From Mesorhizobium shangrilense (GTDB taxonomy: Bacteria; Pseudomonadota; Alphaproteobacteria; Rhizobiales; Rhizobiaceae), in assembly GCF_028826155.1 (NCBI RefSeq), contig NZ_JAQGPN010000001.1, positions 3,229,501 through 3,293,500 of the forward strand: a DNA stretch of 64,000 nucleotides, read 5' to 3'. The position numbers were made by a program, and so were the translations under genes. The notes beneath the pieces were generated by a model, which did no database searches, was not told where the DNA came from, and saw nothing but the letters and a program-made list of their open reading frames with translations. Shown piece by piece: positions 27,616-35,885 of this stretch; positions within the stretch are counted from its first letter, which is position 1, and each line of letters opens with the position of its first letter.

Positions 27616-29145
27616 CTATTCGGCTGCCGCCCTGCGCCCGTCGCTGCCGTTCTGATCCAGATAATCCGCCAGTGCGGCGGCCTCCTCCGGCTTCAGCACC
27701 AGGCCCCGCTTGGTGCGCCGCCACAAGATGTCGTCGGCCGTGCGGGCCCATTCGTGCTCGACCAGATAGCGGACCTCGGCTTCGTAGAGATCCGCGCCGA
27801 AGTGCCGTCCGAGATCGCCGAGCGATCCAGAACGCCCCAGAAGCGTGCGCGCCCGCGTCCCGTAAAGGCGGGTGAGCCGTCGCGCCATGCCGGCGCCGAG
27901 AAATGGATAGGAAGACTTCAGCTTCGACACCTCGGCGTCGAAGGCGGTCGCAGGGAAATCGCCGCCGGGCAGCGGCGCAGTCTCAGTCCACGGCTTGCCA
28001 CGCGCGCCGAGCCTGGCCTCGATCAGTTCCAGCATGGATTCGGCCAGCCGCCGGTAGGTGGTGATCTTGCCGCCGAAGGCATTGATGATCTGGGGCTGCC
28101 CGGGCTTGCCTTCCGGCTTCAGCACATAGTCGCGCGTTGCCTCCTGGGCCTTCGAGGCGCCGTCGTCGAAGAGCGGCCGCACGGCGGAATAGGTCCAGAC
28201 GATGTCCTCACGCCTCACCGGCTCCGCGAAATACTCACTCGCCGCGGCGCACAGATAGTTCGTTTCCGCCTCGGTGATCTCGACCTTTCGCGGGTCGCCG
28301 TCAAAATCCCGGTCGGTCGTGCCGATCAGCGTGAAATCTTCCTCGTAGGGGATCGCGAAGATGATGCGCCCGTCAGTATTCTGGAAGAAATAGGCCCGCG
28401 GGTCATCGAACTTCCTGCGCACGACGATGTGGCTGCCCTGGACCAGGCGTACATTGTGGACGCCGCTGTTACCAACCGCCTCCGAAAGGACATGATCGAC
28501 CCAGGGTCCGGCCGCATTGATGAGCAGTAGCGCCTTCACGAGCTGCGCGGAGCCATCGGGCCCCTGGAGCGTGACCAGCCAAAGCGAACCTTCGCGCCGC
28601 GCCGAGACCACCTTCGTTCGGGTGCGGATGATCGCCCCTCGGTCGGCCGCATCGCGCGCGTTGAGCACGACGAGACGCGCATCGTTCACCCACCCGTCGG
28701 AATACTCGAAAGCCTTTGTGAACAACGCCTTGAGGGGCTTTTTCGCCGCATCGCGGGTCATGTCCAGCGTGCGCGTCGGGGGCAGCAGCTTGCGGCCACC
28801 GATGTGGTCGTACAAGAAGAGGCCAAGTCGCAGCATCCACGCCGGACGCGGCCCGCCTTTGAAAAAGGGCAACACGAAACGCATCGGCCAGATGATGTGC
28901 GGCGCGTTTCGCCACAGGACCTCGCGCTCCATCAACGCTTCGCGCACCAGCCGGAACTCATAGTGCTCGAGGTAGCGCAGACCGCCATGGATAAGCTTGG
29001 TCGAACCGGAGGATGTGCCGCTCGCCAGATCGTTCATCTCGGCCAGCATGACGCTGTAACCGCGCCCAACCGCATCACGCGCGATGCCGCAGCCGTTTAT
29101 GCCGCCGCCGATGACGAAAACATCATGGACCGTTTCGTTGTCCAA
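27616..29145 (-). CDS. glpD: Aerobic glycerol-3-phosphate dehydrogenase
   Basis: FAD-dependent, membrane-associated enzyme of 509 residues that oxidises glycerol 3-phosphate to dihydroxyacetone phosphate and passes electrons to quinone. The dinucleotide-binding VIGGGINGCGIARDA lies near the N-terminus; SSGSTKLIHGGLRYLE and the C-terminal GGKITTYRRLAE are also conserved. A TTG start at 29145 is preferred, preceded by GGAG at good spacing and giving a normal N-terminus; an ATG at 29202 in the same frame would add 19 unusual residues and overlap the -10 region of the promoter. It works with glpK on glycerol and glycerophosphodiesters. Confidence 0.94.
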   Translation of the reverse strand: MDNETVHDVFVIGGGINGCGIARDAVGRGYSVMLAEMNDLASGTSSGSTKLIHGGLRYLEHYEFRLVREALMEREVLWRNAPHIIWPMRFVLPFFKGGPRPAWMLRLGLFLYDHIGGRKLLPPTRTLDMTRDAAKKPLKALFTKAFEYSDGWVNDARLVVLNARDAADRGAIIRTRTKVVSARREGSLWLVTLQGPDGSAQLVKALLLINAAGPWVDHVLSEAVGNSGVHNVRLVQGSHIVVRRKFDDPRAYFFQNTDGRIIFAIPYEEDFTLIGTTDRDFDGDPRKVEITEAETNYLCAAASEYFAEPVRREDIVWTYSAVRPLFDDGASKAQEATRDYVLKPEGKPGQPQIINAFGGKITTYRRLAESMLELIEARLGARGKPWTETAPLPGGDFPATAFDAEVSKLKSSYPFLGAGMARRLTRLYGTRARTLLGRSGSLGDLGRHFGADLYEAEVRYLVEHEWARTADDILWRRTKRGLVLKPEEAAALADYLDQNGSDGRRAAAE

Positions 29146-29206
29146 GGGGCTTACTCCGCACTTTCGCAGTGCAGCGCCCTGCCCACCTACTCGAAAACGC
29201 AAAGCG

Positions 29207-29240
29207 ATTATTTCGAAGTATAAACGAATGTCAAACGAAT
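29207..29240 (-). promoter_or_regulatory. glpD promoter with GlpR half-sites
   Basis: On the minus strand a perfect TTGACA (29229-29234) and AATAAT (29207-29212) are 16 bases apart. Two copies of the half-site TTCGTTT (within 29221-29228 and 29233-29240) overlap the -35 and spacer. The same half-site forms the palindrome upstream of glpR, so repression of glpD by GlpR is likely. Confidence 0.6.
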
Positions 29241-29262
29241 TTCGCCCAGCCGCGGCTCTGCC

Positions 29263-30027
29263 TCAGCGGGCGGTTTCGATGAGTTCGACTTCCGCCTCGG
29301 CGCAGATGCTGCGGATGCCTGGCAGATCGCACCGGTCGGTTATGAAGGTATCGACCTGGGACAGATGGGCGATGCGCACGGGCGCCGTACGTTCGAATTT
29401 GGTGGAGTCCGAGACCAGGATCACGTGGCGGGCGTTTGCGATGATCGCCTGCGCAACCTTCACCTCACGGAAATCGAAGTCGAGAAGCGCCCCGTCATGG
29501 TCGATCGCGGATGCGCCGATGACCGCATAGTCCACCTTGAACTGCTTGATGAAGTCGACCGCCGCCTCACCGACGATGCCTCCGTCGGAACCGCGGACGA
29601 CACCACCCGCAATCACGACCTCCATCGAAGGATACACCCGCATCCTGTTGGCAACGTTGATATTATTGGTGATGATCATCAACCCCGAATGATCTAGCAG
29701 CGCCTTGCTGACGGCCTCCGTGGTGGTGCCGATGTTGATGAACAGGGAGGCGCTGTCGGGGATGAGCCTGGCCGCCGCGGCGCCGATGGCTTCCTTCTCC
29801 ATTGCAGCAATCTTGCGCCGCGCCTCGTATTCGACGTTCTCGATGCCGGACGGGAACAGCGCGCCGCCATGGATGCGGTTCAAGAGCCGCTGGTCGCACA
29901 GATCGTTGAGGTCCTTGCGGATCGTCTGCGGCGTGACGTTGAAATGGGTAGACAGATCGTCGACCAGGACACGCCCGTGATCCTTCGCCATCTGCAGAAT
30001 TTCAGCGTGGCGTGGCGACAGGAACAT
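29263..30027 (-). CDS. glpR: DeoR/GlpR family transcriptional repressor of glycerol metabolism
   Basis: A 254-residue regulator with an N-terminal DeoR winged helix (MFLSPRHAEIL, then the recognition region FNVTPQTIRKDLNDL at about 28-42) and a C-terminal DeoRC sugar-phosphate sensor domain (INIGTTTEAVSKAL, IGASAIDHDGALLDFD). Glycerol 3-phosphate is the usual inducer for this group. It is upstream of glpD on the same strand, and inverted repeats containing TTTCGTTT lie upstream of glpR itself and at glpD, consistent with autoregulation and control of glpD. Confidence 0.88.
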   Translation of the reverse strand: MFLSPRHAEILQMAKDHGRVLVDDLSTHFNVTPQTIRKDLNDLCDQRLLNRIHGGALFPSGIENVEYEARRKIAAMEKEAIGAAAARLIPDSASLFINIGTTTEAVSKALLDHSGLMIITNNINVANRMRVYPSMEVVIAGGVVRGSDGGIVGEAAVDFIKQFKVDYAVIGASAIDHDGALLDFDFREVKVAQAIIANARHVILVSDSTKFERTAPVRIAHLSQVDTFITDRCDLPGIRSICAEAEVELIETAR

Positions 30028-30039
30028 TGGCTAGCCCTC

Positions 30040-30080
30040 TGACTTTCGTTTACGGGAACTATATCAATAAACGAAAGTCA
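30040..30080. promoter_or_regulatory. GlpR operator (inverted repeat) upstream of glpR
   Basis: A perfect inverted repeat, TGACTTTCGTTTA (30040-30052) and TAAACGAAAGTCA (30068-30080), separated by 15 bases and starting 13 bases upstream of the glpR start codon. The core TTTCGTTT matches the type of site recognised by GlpR/DeoR repressors and recurs at glpD. Probable autoregulatory site. Confidence 0.7.
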
Positions 30081-30154
30081 TTTCCACTCGGTTGAGCCAG
30101 TAACGAAATTCGCCGACTCGAACCAGACTCCCAGGAATTGCAAGGTCCGTCGGC

Positions 30155-31567
30155 TCAGTTCAGCGAACCGGCAATCTCGGTGATAACGTCATAGGCGAAG
30201 TCGACATCCGCCGTGGTGGTTTCGAATTGCCCGACCTGAAAGCGAATCGCGACGCGCCCGTCGACACGCGTCTGCGTGACATAGATGCGGCCGTCGGCGT
30301 TGATCTTCTCGACCAGCGAGAGATTGTGCATGTCGAGGTCGCGATCATCGCCGGCAATGTGCCGGAACGAATAGAGGGAAAGCATGGGCTCAGAGACGAT
30401 CTCGAAGCCGCGCGTGGCGCGGATGCGCTCGCAGTGCCGGCGCGCCCACGAGACATGATCGCGGATCATTTTGCGCAGGCCTTCGAGCCCGTGCGCCCTA
30501 AGCAGGAACCACAGTTTCAGTGCTCGGAAGCGGCGACCGAGCGGCACTGACCATTCGGAGAAGTTGATGATGCCGTCCTTGCCGTGCGTCTTCAGGTACT
30601 CCGGCTTGATCGCAAGTGTTTTCACGAGGCTTTCGGGATCGCGCAGGAACTGGATCGAGCAGTCGAACTGCGCGCCGAGCCATTTGTGCGGGTTGAAGAC
30701 GATGGAGTCGGCGCGTTCCGCGCCGTGCCAATAGTGCCTGAACTCCGGGCAGATCATCGCTGAGCCCGCCCACGCCGCGTCAACGTGAAGATAGAGACCG
30801 TTTCGCGCGGCGACATCAGCGACCGGGTTCACATCGTCTGTTCCCCCGACGCTGGTGCCGCCAATGCAGGCGATGATCCCGGCCGGGATCATGCCTGCGG
30901 CCCGATCGGCGGCTACGGCTGCTTCAAGCCTCGCGGCGTCCATCCCCCGCAACGGGCCACTCGTCGGGATCCGCACGAGGTTGTCTTCGCCTATTCCCGA
31001 AATCCAGATCGCGCGGTCGATCGAAGTGTGGACGTGTTCGGAGCAATAGACCCGCAAACGCGGCTGGCCGGCGAGGCCTGCACTGTTGCCTTTCCAGTCC
31101 AGCGCCCGTTCCCGCATGGTCAGCACCGCGGCCAGGGTCGCCGTCGAGGCCGAATCCTGGATGACGCCGGCAAAGCCGTCGGGCAGACCGAGCGCCTGCC
31201 GCATCCAGTCGACCACCCTCACCTCCAGTTCAGTGGCGGCGGGCGACGTTTGCCACAGCATGCACTGCGCGGCCATCGCGCTTACCAGGTATTCCGCGAC
31301 GACGGAGACCGGGGCCGCGTTTGCCGGAAAATAGGCGAAGAAGCGAGGATGTTGCCAATGGGTCATGCCGGGCAGGATCTTCGCTTCGAAATCAGCGAAG
31401 ATCGCTTCCATCGATTCCGCGCCTTCAGGGGGAGCATCCGGGATGAGCGCCGCAATGGAGCCGGGCTGGACTTGCGCACGCACAGGTCGGTCACGGACCC
31501 CGTCCCGATAGTCCACTCCCCAATCGGCCGCGCGGCGCGACCATTCCCTAAATGTGTCGCGGTCCAT
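30155..31567 (-). CDS. PLP-dependent (aromatic) amino acid decarboxylase, group II
   Basis: A 470-residue fold-type I decarboxylase of the glutamate/aromatic L-amino-acid decarboxylase family. The PLP lysine is Lys295 in FNPHKWLGAQ; DAAWAGS (263-269) gives the cofactor Asp, and His180 in SEHVHTS stacks on the ring. The start at 31567 follows AGGGGGA. Overall layout, including MTHWQHPRFFAYFPAN near 68-83, is closest to tyrosine/DOPA/tryptophan decarboxylases, but the substrate is not certain. It begins 26 bp after the Anbu protease gene on the same strand, so it may be read from the same transcript. Confidence 0.88.
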   Translation of the reverse strand: MDRDTFREWSRRAADWGVDYRDGVRDRPVRAQVQPGSIAALIPDAPPEGAESMEAIFADFEAKILPGMTHWQHPRFFAYFPANAAPVSVVAEYLVSAMAAQCMLWQTSPAATELEVRVVDWMRQALGLPDGFAGVIQDSASTATLAAVLTMRERALDWKGNSAGLAGQPRLRVYCSEHVHTSIDRAIWISGIGEDNLVRIPTSGPLRGMDAARLEAAVAADRAAGMIPAGIIACIGGTSVGGTDDVNPVADVAARNGLYLHVDAAWAGSAMICPEFRHYWHGAERADSIVFNPHKWLGAQFDCSIQFLRDPESLVKTLAIKPEYLKTHGKDGIINFSEWSVPLGRRFRALKLWFLLRAHGLEGLRKMIRDHVSWARRHCERIRATRGFEIVSEPMLSLYSFRHIAGDDRDLDMHNLSLVEKINADGRIYVTQTRVDGRVAIRFQVGQFETTTADVDFAYDVITEIAGSLN

Positions 31568-31592
31568 GCTTGTGTCCCCCTGCTTCGCTTGA

Positions 31593-32327
31593 TTACTTCT
31601 CCGGATAATCAGGAAGCGCCGTGAAGGCGTTCCGCAACGCGTTCGACCAGGCGTCGGAAACTGTGCGGTAATACGGATCGTCCTGTGTGATCCGTCGCTT
31701 GAGGCCGACACGGAAGGTGTCGCGTTCGTAGAACATCATGTCGAGCGGCAGGCCGACGGACAGGTTCGACCGCACCGTCGAATCGAACGAAACCATCAGC
31801 AGCTTCGCCACCTCGGCAAAGTTCATGTGCCGGTCGTAGGCGCGAACGATGATGGGCTTGCCGTACTTGGTCTCGCCGATCTGGAAGAACGGGGTATCCT
31901 CGCTCGCCTCGATGAAATTGCCCTCCGGGTAGATCAGGAAGAGGCGTGGCTCGCCGCCGCGAATCTGGCCGCCGAGGATGAACGAGGCGTTGAAGTAGGA
32001 CTCGGCCTTCTCCCCTTCCGGCGCCGACGACGAGATCACCTCCTTGATCGTGCTGCCGACGAGCCTGGCCGTCTGGTAGAGCGACGGCGTTTGCAGGAGC
32101 GACGGTACCCGGTCGGACGGCGCCTTGGATCGCTCATTGAGCAGACTGACCACGGATTGCGTCGTGGCGAGATTGCCCGATGTCAGCAACACGATGACGC
32201 GCTCGCCGGGCTCCTCCCAGACGTGCATCTTGCGAAACGTGGAAATGTTGTCGATTCCGGCATTCGTGCGGGTGTCGGACATGAACGCAAGGCCCTGATC
32301 AGTCTGCAGGGCGACGCAGTAGGTCAT
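31593..32327 (-). CDS. Anbu-type proteasome-like protease (ancestral beta subunit)
   Basis: A 244-residue Ntn-hydrolase of the proteasome-type protease group. The N-terminus MTYCVAL places Thr2 as the presumed nucleophile after Met removal, followed by GLAFMSDTRTNAG (about 12-24) and the SGNLATTQSV segment, all typical of Anbu. Known Anbu proteins form open helical rings rather than closed cylinders, and their substrate is not established. It lies in the characteristic neighbourhood of transglutaminase, alpha-E and circularly permuted ATP-grasp genes, all on the same strand with short spacers. Confidence 0.92.
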   Translation of the reverse strand: MTYCVALQTDQGLAFMSDTRTNAGIDNISTFRKMHVWEEPGERVIVLLTSGNLATTQSVVSLLNERSKAPSDRVPSLLQTPSLYQTARLVGSTIKEVISSSAPEGEKAESYFNASFILGGQIRGGEPRLFLIYPEGNFIEASEDTPFFQIGETKYGKPIIVRAYDRHMNFAEVAKLLMVSFDSTVRSNLSVGLPLDMMFYERDTFRVGLKRRITQDDPYYRTVSDAWSNALRNAFTALPDYPEK

Positions 32328-32378
32328 ATTATGCTCAAGATCGGCGGCAACGCCGATTCCCGTTTGGCTTGTCCGTGA

Positions 32379-33173
32379 TTACTGCTCCACGGTAATCCTC
32401 ACTGCAAGGCGCTCGTCGCCTTGTCCAAGTCGAACGCCCGACAGGGGCATGGCGTCGCGATAGTCACGCCCGGTCGCGATCCTCACATAGCGCGCGTCGG
32501 GCGAGATGCCGTTGGCGACATCGAAGCCCACCCACCCGAGTTGACGAACATGCGCCTCGGCCCACGCATGGGTGGCGACCTGGTGCGTGGCGGAATCCAT
32601 CATCAGGTAGCCGCTGACGTAGCGCGCTGCGAAGCCGAGATGGCGGGCTGCGGCGATGAAGACATGCGCGTGGTCCTGGCAGACGCCTGCTCCCGTCGCC
32701 ACTGCATCCTCCGCGGTCGTCAGCGTGTCCGTCGCGCCGGTCTGGTAGGCCACGCGCTTACGGATGAGCGTCATCAACTCGTGCAGGCGCGCCAGTTCGT
32801 CACCCTGTGGCGCCGCTTCCGCGATCGACCGCACACCCTCGCCGATCGTGGTCAGGGCGGTGTCCGATTGGAAGAGCCACAACGGCGCGAAGCCGCGATG
32901 GGGTCCGGCCACCCCTGCCCGGTCCTCCGTTTCCACCTCGCCAGAGACCTCCACCGCAATCACATGCGGTTCGCCGCTGACGCTGAGCAGGCGGGTGTCG
33001 TTGCCGAAATGGTCCACGAAGCGGAGTTCCTCGCGAGCGCCATCGATCGCCATCGACCAGGACAGGACCGTCTGGCCCTCTCCCGTCAGCGGTACGAGAC
33101 GGATGCGCTGCAAGGCGTAGGCTACCGGCGCATCGTACTGGTACTCGGTCCGGTGCGAGATTCTCAGCCGCAT
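32379..33173 (-). CDS. Transglutaminase-like cysteine peptidase family protein
   Basis: A 264-residue protein with an N-terminal bacterial transglutaminase-like domain (MRLRISHRTEYQYD, about 1-90) and a core with the full triad: Cys165 (GAGVCQDHAH), His202 (THAWAEA) and Asp218 (GFDVANG). It has no signal peptide. Proteins of this type accompany Anbu, alpha-E and ATP-grasp genes and are thought to cleave or form isopeptide bonds. It is 9 bp downstream of the alpha-E gene and 51 bp upstream of the Anbu gene. Confidence 0.9.
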   Translation of the reverse strand: MRLRISHRTEYQYDAPVAYALQRIRLVPLTGEGQTVLSWSMAIDGAREELRFVDHFGNDTRLLSVSGEPHVIAVEVSGEVETEDRAGVAGPHRGFAPLWLFQSDTALTTIGEGVRSIAEAAPQGDELARLHELMTLIRKRVAYQTGATDTLTTAEDAVATGAGVCQDHAHVFIAAARHLGFAARYVSGYLMMDSATHQVATHAWAEAHVRQLGWVGFDVANGISPDARYVRIATGRDYRDAMPLSGVRLGQGDERLAVRITVEQ

Positions 33174-33182
33174 GGCCGGCCT

Positions 33183-34124
33183 TCAGTGGAATTGGTAGTC
33201 GAGCGCGATCTGGTCGCCCAACTGATTGTTGTCGCGGATGAAGTCCGAGAGGAACTCGTGCAGGCCCGCATCGATGATCTCCTTGATCGAGCCAACCCGC
33301 AACTTGGCGAAGATGCGGTCGAGCGCATCATGGCTAGGATGCCGCATGCCGTACGCCGCCGCCAGGGAATTCAGATGTTCCGAGATCATGCGGTAGCAGA
33401 ACGCGAGCGAGCGGGGCATACGCCCGTTGAGGATGAGGAAGTCGGCGATGTTGGTCGGCCTGTATTCCGCCTCATAGACCCAGCGATAGGAACGGTGCGC
33501 CGAAACCGAGCGCAGGATGGACTCCCACTGGTAGTTGTCGAGTGAGGAGCCAACCCAGGAGATCGACGGCAACAGGACGTAGTATTTGACGTCGAGGATG
33601 CGCGCGGTGTTGTCGGCGCGTTCGATATAGGTGCCGATCTGGTAGAAATCGAAGATCTCGTTGCGCAGCATGGTGCTGTAGAACGAGCCGCGGATGAGGG
33701 CCGCCTCGCGCTTCACGGCGTCGAGGACGGCCGGCAATTCGCGGCCATCGATCGGCCCCTCAAGCATGCGCTCCAACGACATCCAGGCTTCATTGATCGC
33801 CTCCCACGTTTCGCGGGTCAGCGCCGTACGCACCATGCGTGCGTTGTTGCGCGCCGTTTCGACTGCCGCGAGCACGCTGGACGGGTTGTTGCCGTCGCGC
33901 AGGAGAAATCCCGCGACCGTCTCCTCGGTGTAGTTCGTGCCGTGCATCGTCTGGAACGCTACCTGGGCGCCGGCGCTGGTCACCACGGAAGACCACTCCT
34001 CCGCGGTGTTCTCGGACCGCGTCAGCGCCATGCGCAGCCCTGCGTCGACCAGACGCGCCATGTTCTCCGAGCGCTCGATGTAGCGGCTCATCCAGTAGAG
34101 GCCATTAGCGGTGCGGCCGAGCAT
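33183..34124 (-). CDS. Alpha-E domain-containing protein
   Basis: A 313-residue, almost entirely helical protein of the alpha-E family (DUF403). The N-terminus MLGRTANGLYWMSRYIERSE and the internal YIERADNTARILDVKYY (about 166-182) are typical repeats of the domain. Function is unknown; it always travels with a circularly permuted ATP-grasp and a transglutaminase, which suggests a peptide-ligating or modifying system. Here the ATP-grasp gene lies upstream, separated by a 189-bp spacer with repeats. Confidence 0.92.
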   Translation of the reverse strand: MLGRTANGLYWMSRYIERSENMARLVDAGLRMALTRSENTAEEWSSVVTSAGAQVAFQTMHGTNYTEETVAGFLLRDGNNPSSVLAAVETARNNARMVRTALTRETWEAINEAWMSLERMLEGPIDGRELPAVLDAVKREAALIRGSFYSTMLRNEIFDFYQIGTYIERADNTARILDVKYYVLLPSISWVGSSLDNYQWESILRSVSAHRSYRWVYEAEYRPTNIADFLILNGRMPRSLAFCYRMISEHLNSLAAAYGMRHPSHDALDRIFAKLRVGSIKEIIDAGLHEFLSDFIRDNNQLGDQIALDYQFH

Positions 34125-34143
34125 CAGGGGCGCCCGCTGGCGA

Positions 34144-34175
34144 GTGAGTAGTGAATAGTGAGTAGTGAGTAGTGG
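34144..34175. repeat. Short tandem repeat of 7 bp (GTGAGTA)
   Basis: Four consecutive 7-bp units (GTGAGTA, GTGAATA, GTGAGTA, GTGAGTA, 34144-34171) plus a partial unit. A related pair in inverted sense, TACTCTC twice, is at 34297-34310, so the two tracts bracket the spacer. Such tracts look like slipped-strand or decay products and have no coding role that I can see. Confidence 0.7.
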
Positions 34176-34185
34176 ACGACAGAGT

Positions 34186-34302
34186 TCATGATTTCTCCTG
34201 CAATCGGCGGATCGACGAACGCAGCATCTTTCCGATTTCCTTTGTCCGTTTCATCAGCTGCTTCACATCGGACTCGCCCAAGAGATTGACGCGATCTACT
34301 CT
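34186..34302 (-). pseudogene. C-terminal remnant of a four-helix-bundle protein gene
   Basis: On the minus strand an open stretch of 38 codons without a start encodes RVNLLGESDVKQLMKR followed by TKEIGKMLRSSIRRLQEKS and a stop. This amphipathic helix resembles, from memory, the last helix of the S23-like four-helix-bundle proteins, which often end in EIGRML-L-RSL patterns. A stop codon lies directly upstream in frame and the rest of the gene is absent. It fills the spacer between the ATP-grasp and alpha-E genes, flanked by 7-bp repeats. The identification is tentative. Confidence 0.45.
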
Positions 34303-34313
34303 CTACTCTCCAT

Positions 34314-35726
34314 CTAATCATCCAGCACCCACGTATCCTTCGTCCCGCCGCCCTGGGAGGAGTTGACGACCAGCGACCCCTCCTTGAGCGCTACGCGCGT
34401 CAGGCCGCCGGGCACGATCTGGATACGGTCGGAGACAAGTACGAAGGGGCGCAGGTCGACGTGGCGCGGCGCTAGCCCTTTTTCGGTGAGGATAGGACAG
34501 GTCGAAAGCGAAAGCGTCGGCTGCGCGATGTAGTTCGAGGGCTTCGCGGCGAGCTTCTTCGAAAAATCCTCGCGTTCCTTCTTCGAGGCGGCGGGTCCGA
34601 CAAGCATGCCGTAGCCGCCAGAGCCGTGCACCTCCTTCACGACCAGTTCGGCAAGGTGCTCCTGGACGTATTTGAGACTGTCCGGCTCGGAGCAGCGCCA
34701 TGTCGGGATGTTGCCCAGGATGGCCTTGCGGCCAGTGTAGAACTCGATGATCTCGGGCATGTAGGAATAGATCGCCTTGTCGTCGGCGATGCCCGTGCCG
34801 GGCGCATTTGCGATGGTGATGTTGCCGGCGCGGTAGACATCCATGATTCCCGGCACGCCGAGCGCGGAGTCGGACCGGAAGGTCAGCGGATCGAGGAAGG
34901 CGTCGTCGACCCGGCGATAGAGCACGTCTATCTGCCTATAGCCCTCGGTGGTGCGCATGGCGATGTGGCCGTCGATCACCCGCAGGTCCTGGCCTTCGAC
35001 GAGTTCGACTCCCATCTGGTCGGCCAGGAAGGCGTGCTCGAAATAGGCGGAGTTGTAGCTGCCGGGCGTCAGGATCGCGAGCGTGGGCGGACCTTTCAGA
35101 TTGGCCGGGCAGACCGCGGCCAGGGACTGGCGCAGCAGTTGCGGATAGTTCTCCACCGGACGGACCCGCACGCGCTGGAAGAGCTCCGGGAAGAGCTGGA
35201 GCATCGTCTCCCGATTCTCCAGCATGTAGGAGACGCCGGAAGGCGTGCGGGCGTTGTCCTCCAGGACGTAGAACTCGCTTTCGCTGATGCGCACGATGTC
35301 GACGCCGATGATGTGGGTATAGACGCCGCCGGGCGCGCGTACGCCGATCATCTCGGGCAAAAACGCCTCGTTTCCGGCGATGAGGTCGTGGGGCACGCGG
35401 CCCGCCTTCAGGATCTCCTGCCGATGGTAGATGTCGTCGAGAAACGCGTTCAGCGCTTGAACCCGCTGCTCGATGCCCTGCGTCAGGCGACGCCATTCCG
35501 AGCCGGACAGGATGCGTGGAACGATGTCGAAGGGGATCAGCCGCTCGGCGGCCTCTTCCTCCCCGTAGACGTTGAAGGTAATGCCGGTCCGCCGGAACAC
35601 GCGTTCCGCGTCGCACATCTTGTCGGCCAGCCGCTTGGGATCCTGCCCGCTCAGCCAGCCCTCATAGGCTGCGTAAGGCTGGCGAATTCCCGCGCCGTCC
35701 GGGAGCATTTCGTTGAATGCGGCCAC
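34314..35726 (-). CDS. Circularly permuted type 2 ATP-grasp protein
   Basis: A 470-residue protein of the CP_ATPgrasp_2 (DUF404/DUF407) family. Blocks seen are FDIVPRILSGSEW (about 67-79), YVLEDNARTPSGVSYMLENR, NAPGTGIADDKAIYSYMPE, GSGGYGMLVGPAAS and the C-terminal SSQGGGTKDTWVL. It probably forms an amide or peptide bond using ATP through an acyl-phosphate; substrate unknown. It heads the Anbu-type cluster (ATP-grasp, alpha-E, transglutaminase, Anbu), which it likely serves as the synthetic half. Confidence 0.92.
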   Translation of the reverse strand: MAAFNEMLPDGAGIRQPYAAYEGWLSGQDPKRLADKMCDAERVFRRTGITFNVYGEEEAAERLIPFDIVPRILSGSEWRRLTQGIEQRVQALNAFLDDIYHRQEILKAGRVPHDLIAGNEAFLPEMIGVRAPGGVYTHIIGVDIVRISESEFYVLEDNARTPSGVSYMLENRETMLQLFPELFQRVRVRPVENYPQLLRQSLAAVCPANLKGPPTLAILTPGSYNSAYFEHAFLADQMGVELVEGQDLRVIDGHIAMRTTEGYRQIDVLYRRVDDAFLDPLTFRSDSALGVPGIMDVYRAGNITIANAPGTGIADDKAIYSYMPEIIEFYTGRKAILGNIPTWRCSEPDSLKYVQEHLAELVVKEVHGSGGYGMLVGPAASKKEREDFSKKLAAKPSNYIAQPTLSLSTCPILTEKGLAPRHVDLRPFVLVSDRIQIVPGGLTRVALKEGSLVVNSSQGGGTKDTWVLDD

Positions 35727-35885
35727 GCATGTCTCCCCTGCATGGCCTATTCAACGGCGCGCGGGAGCAAATGCAAGCGGATTCAATGCGCTGGGGTGTC
35801 GGGGAAAGCGCGGGCTCATCAACGTGCCCGCTTCGTCGTCAGCCTGCCTTCGGAGCGGGCAGCGACTGGCCGCGATGTGGGCAGC

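Noticed and set aside
34144..34175. Tandem repeats considered as a CRISPR array
   Set aside because: Units are only 7 bp, contiguous and without spacers; no cas genes nearby.
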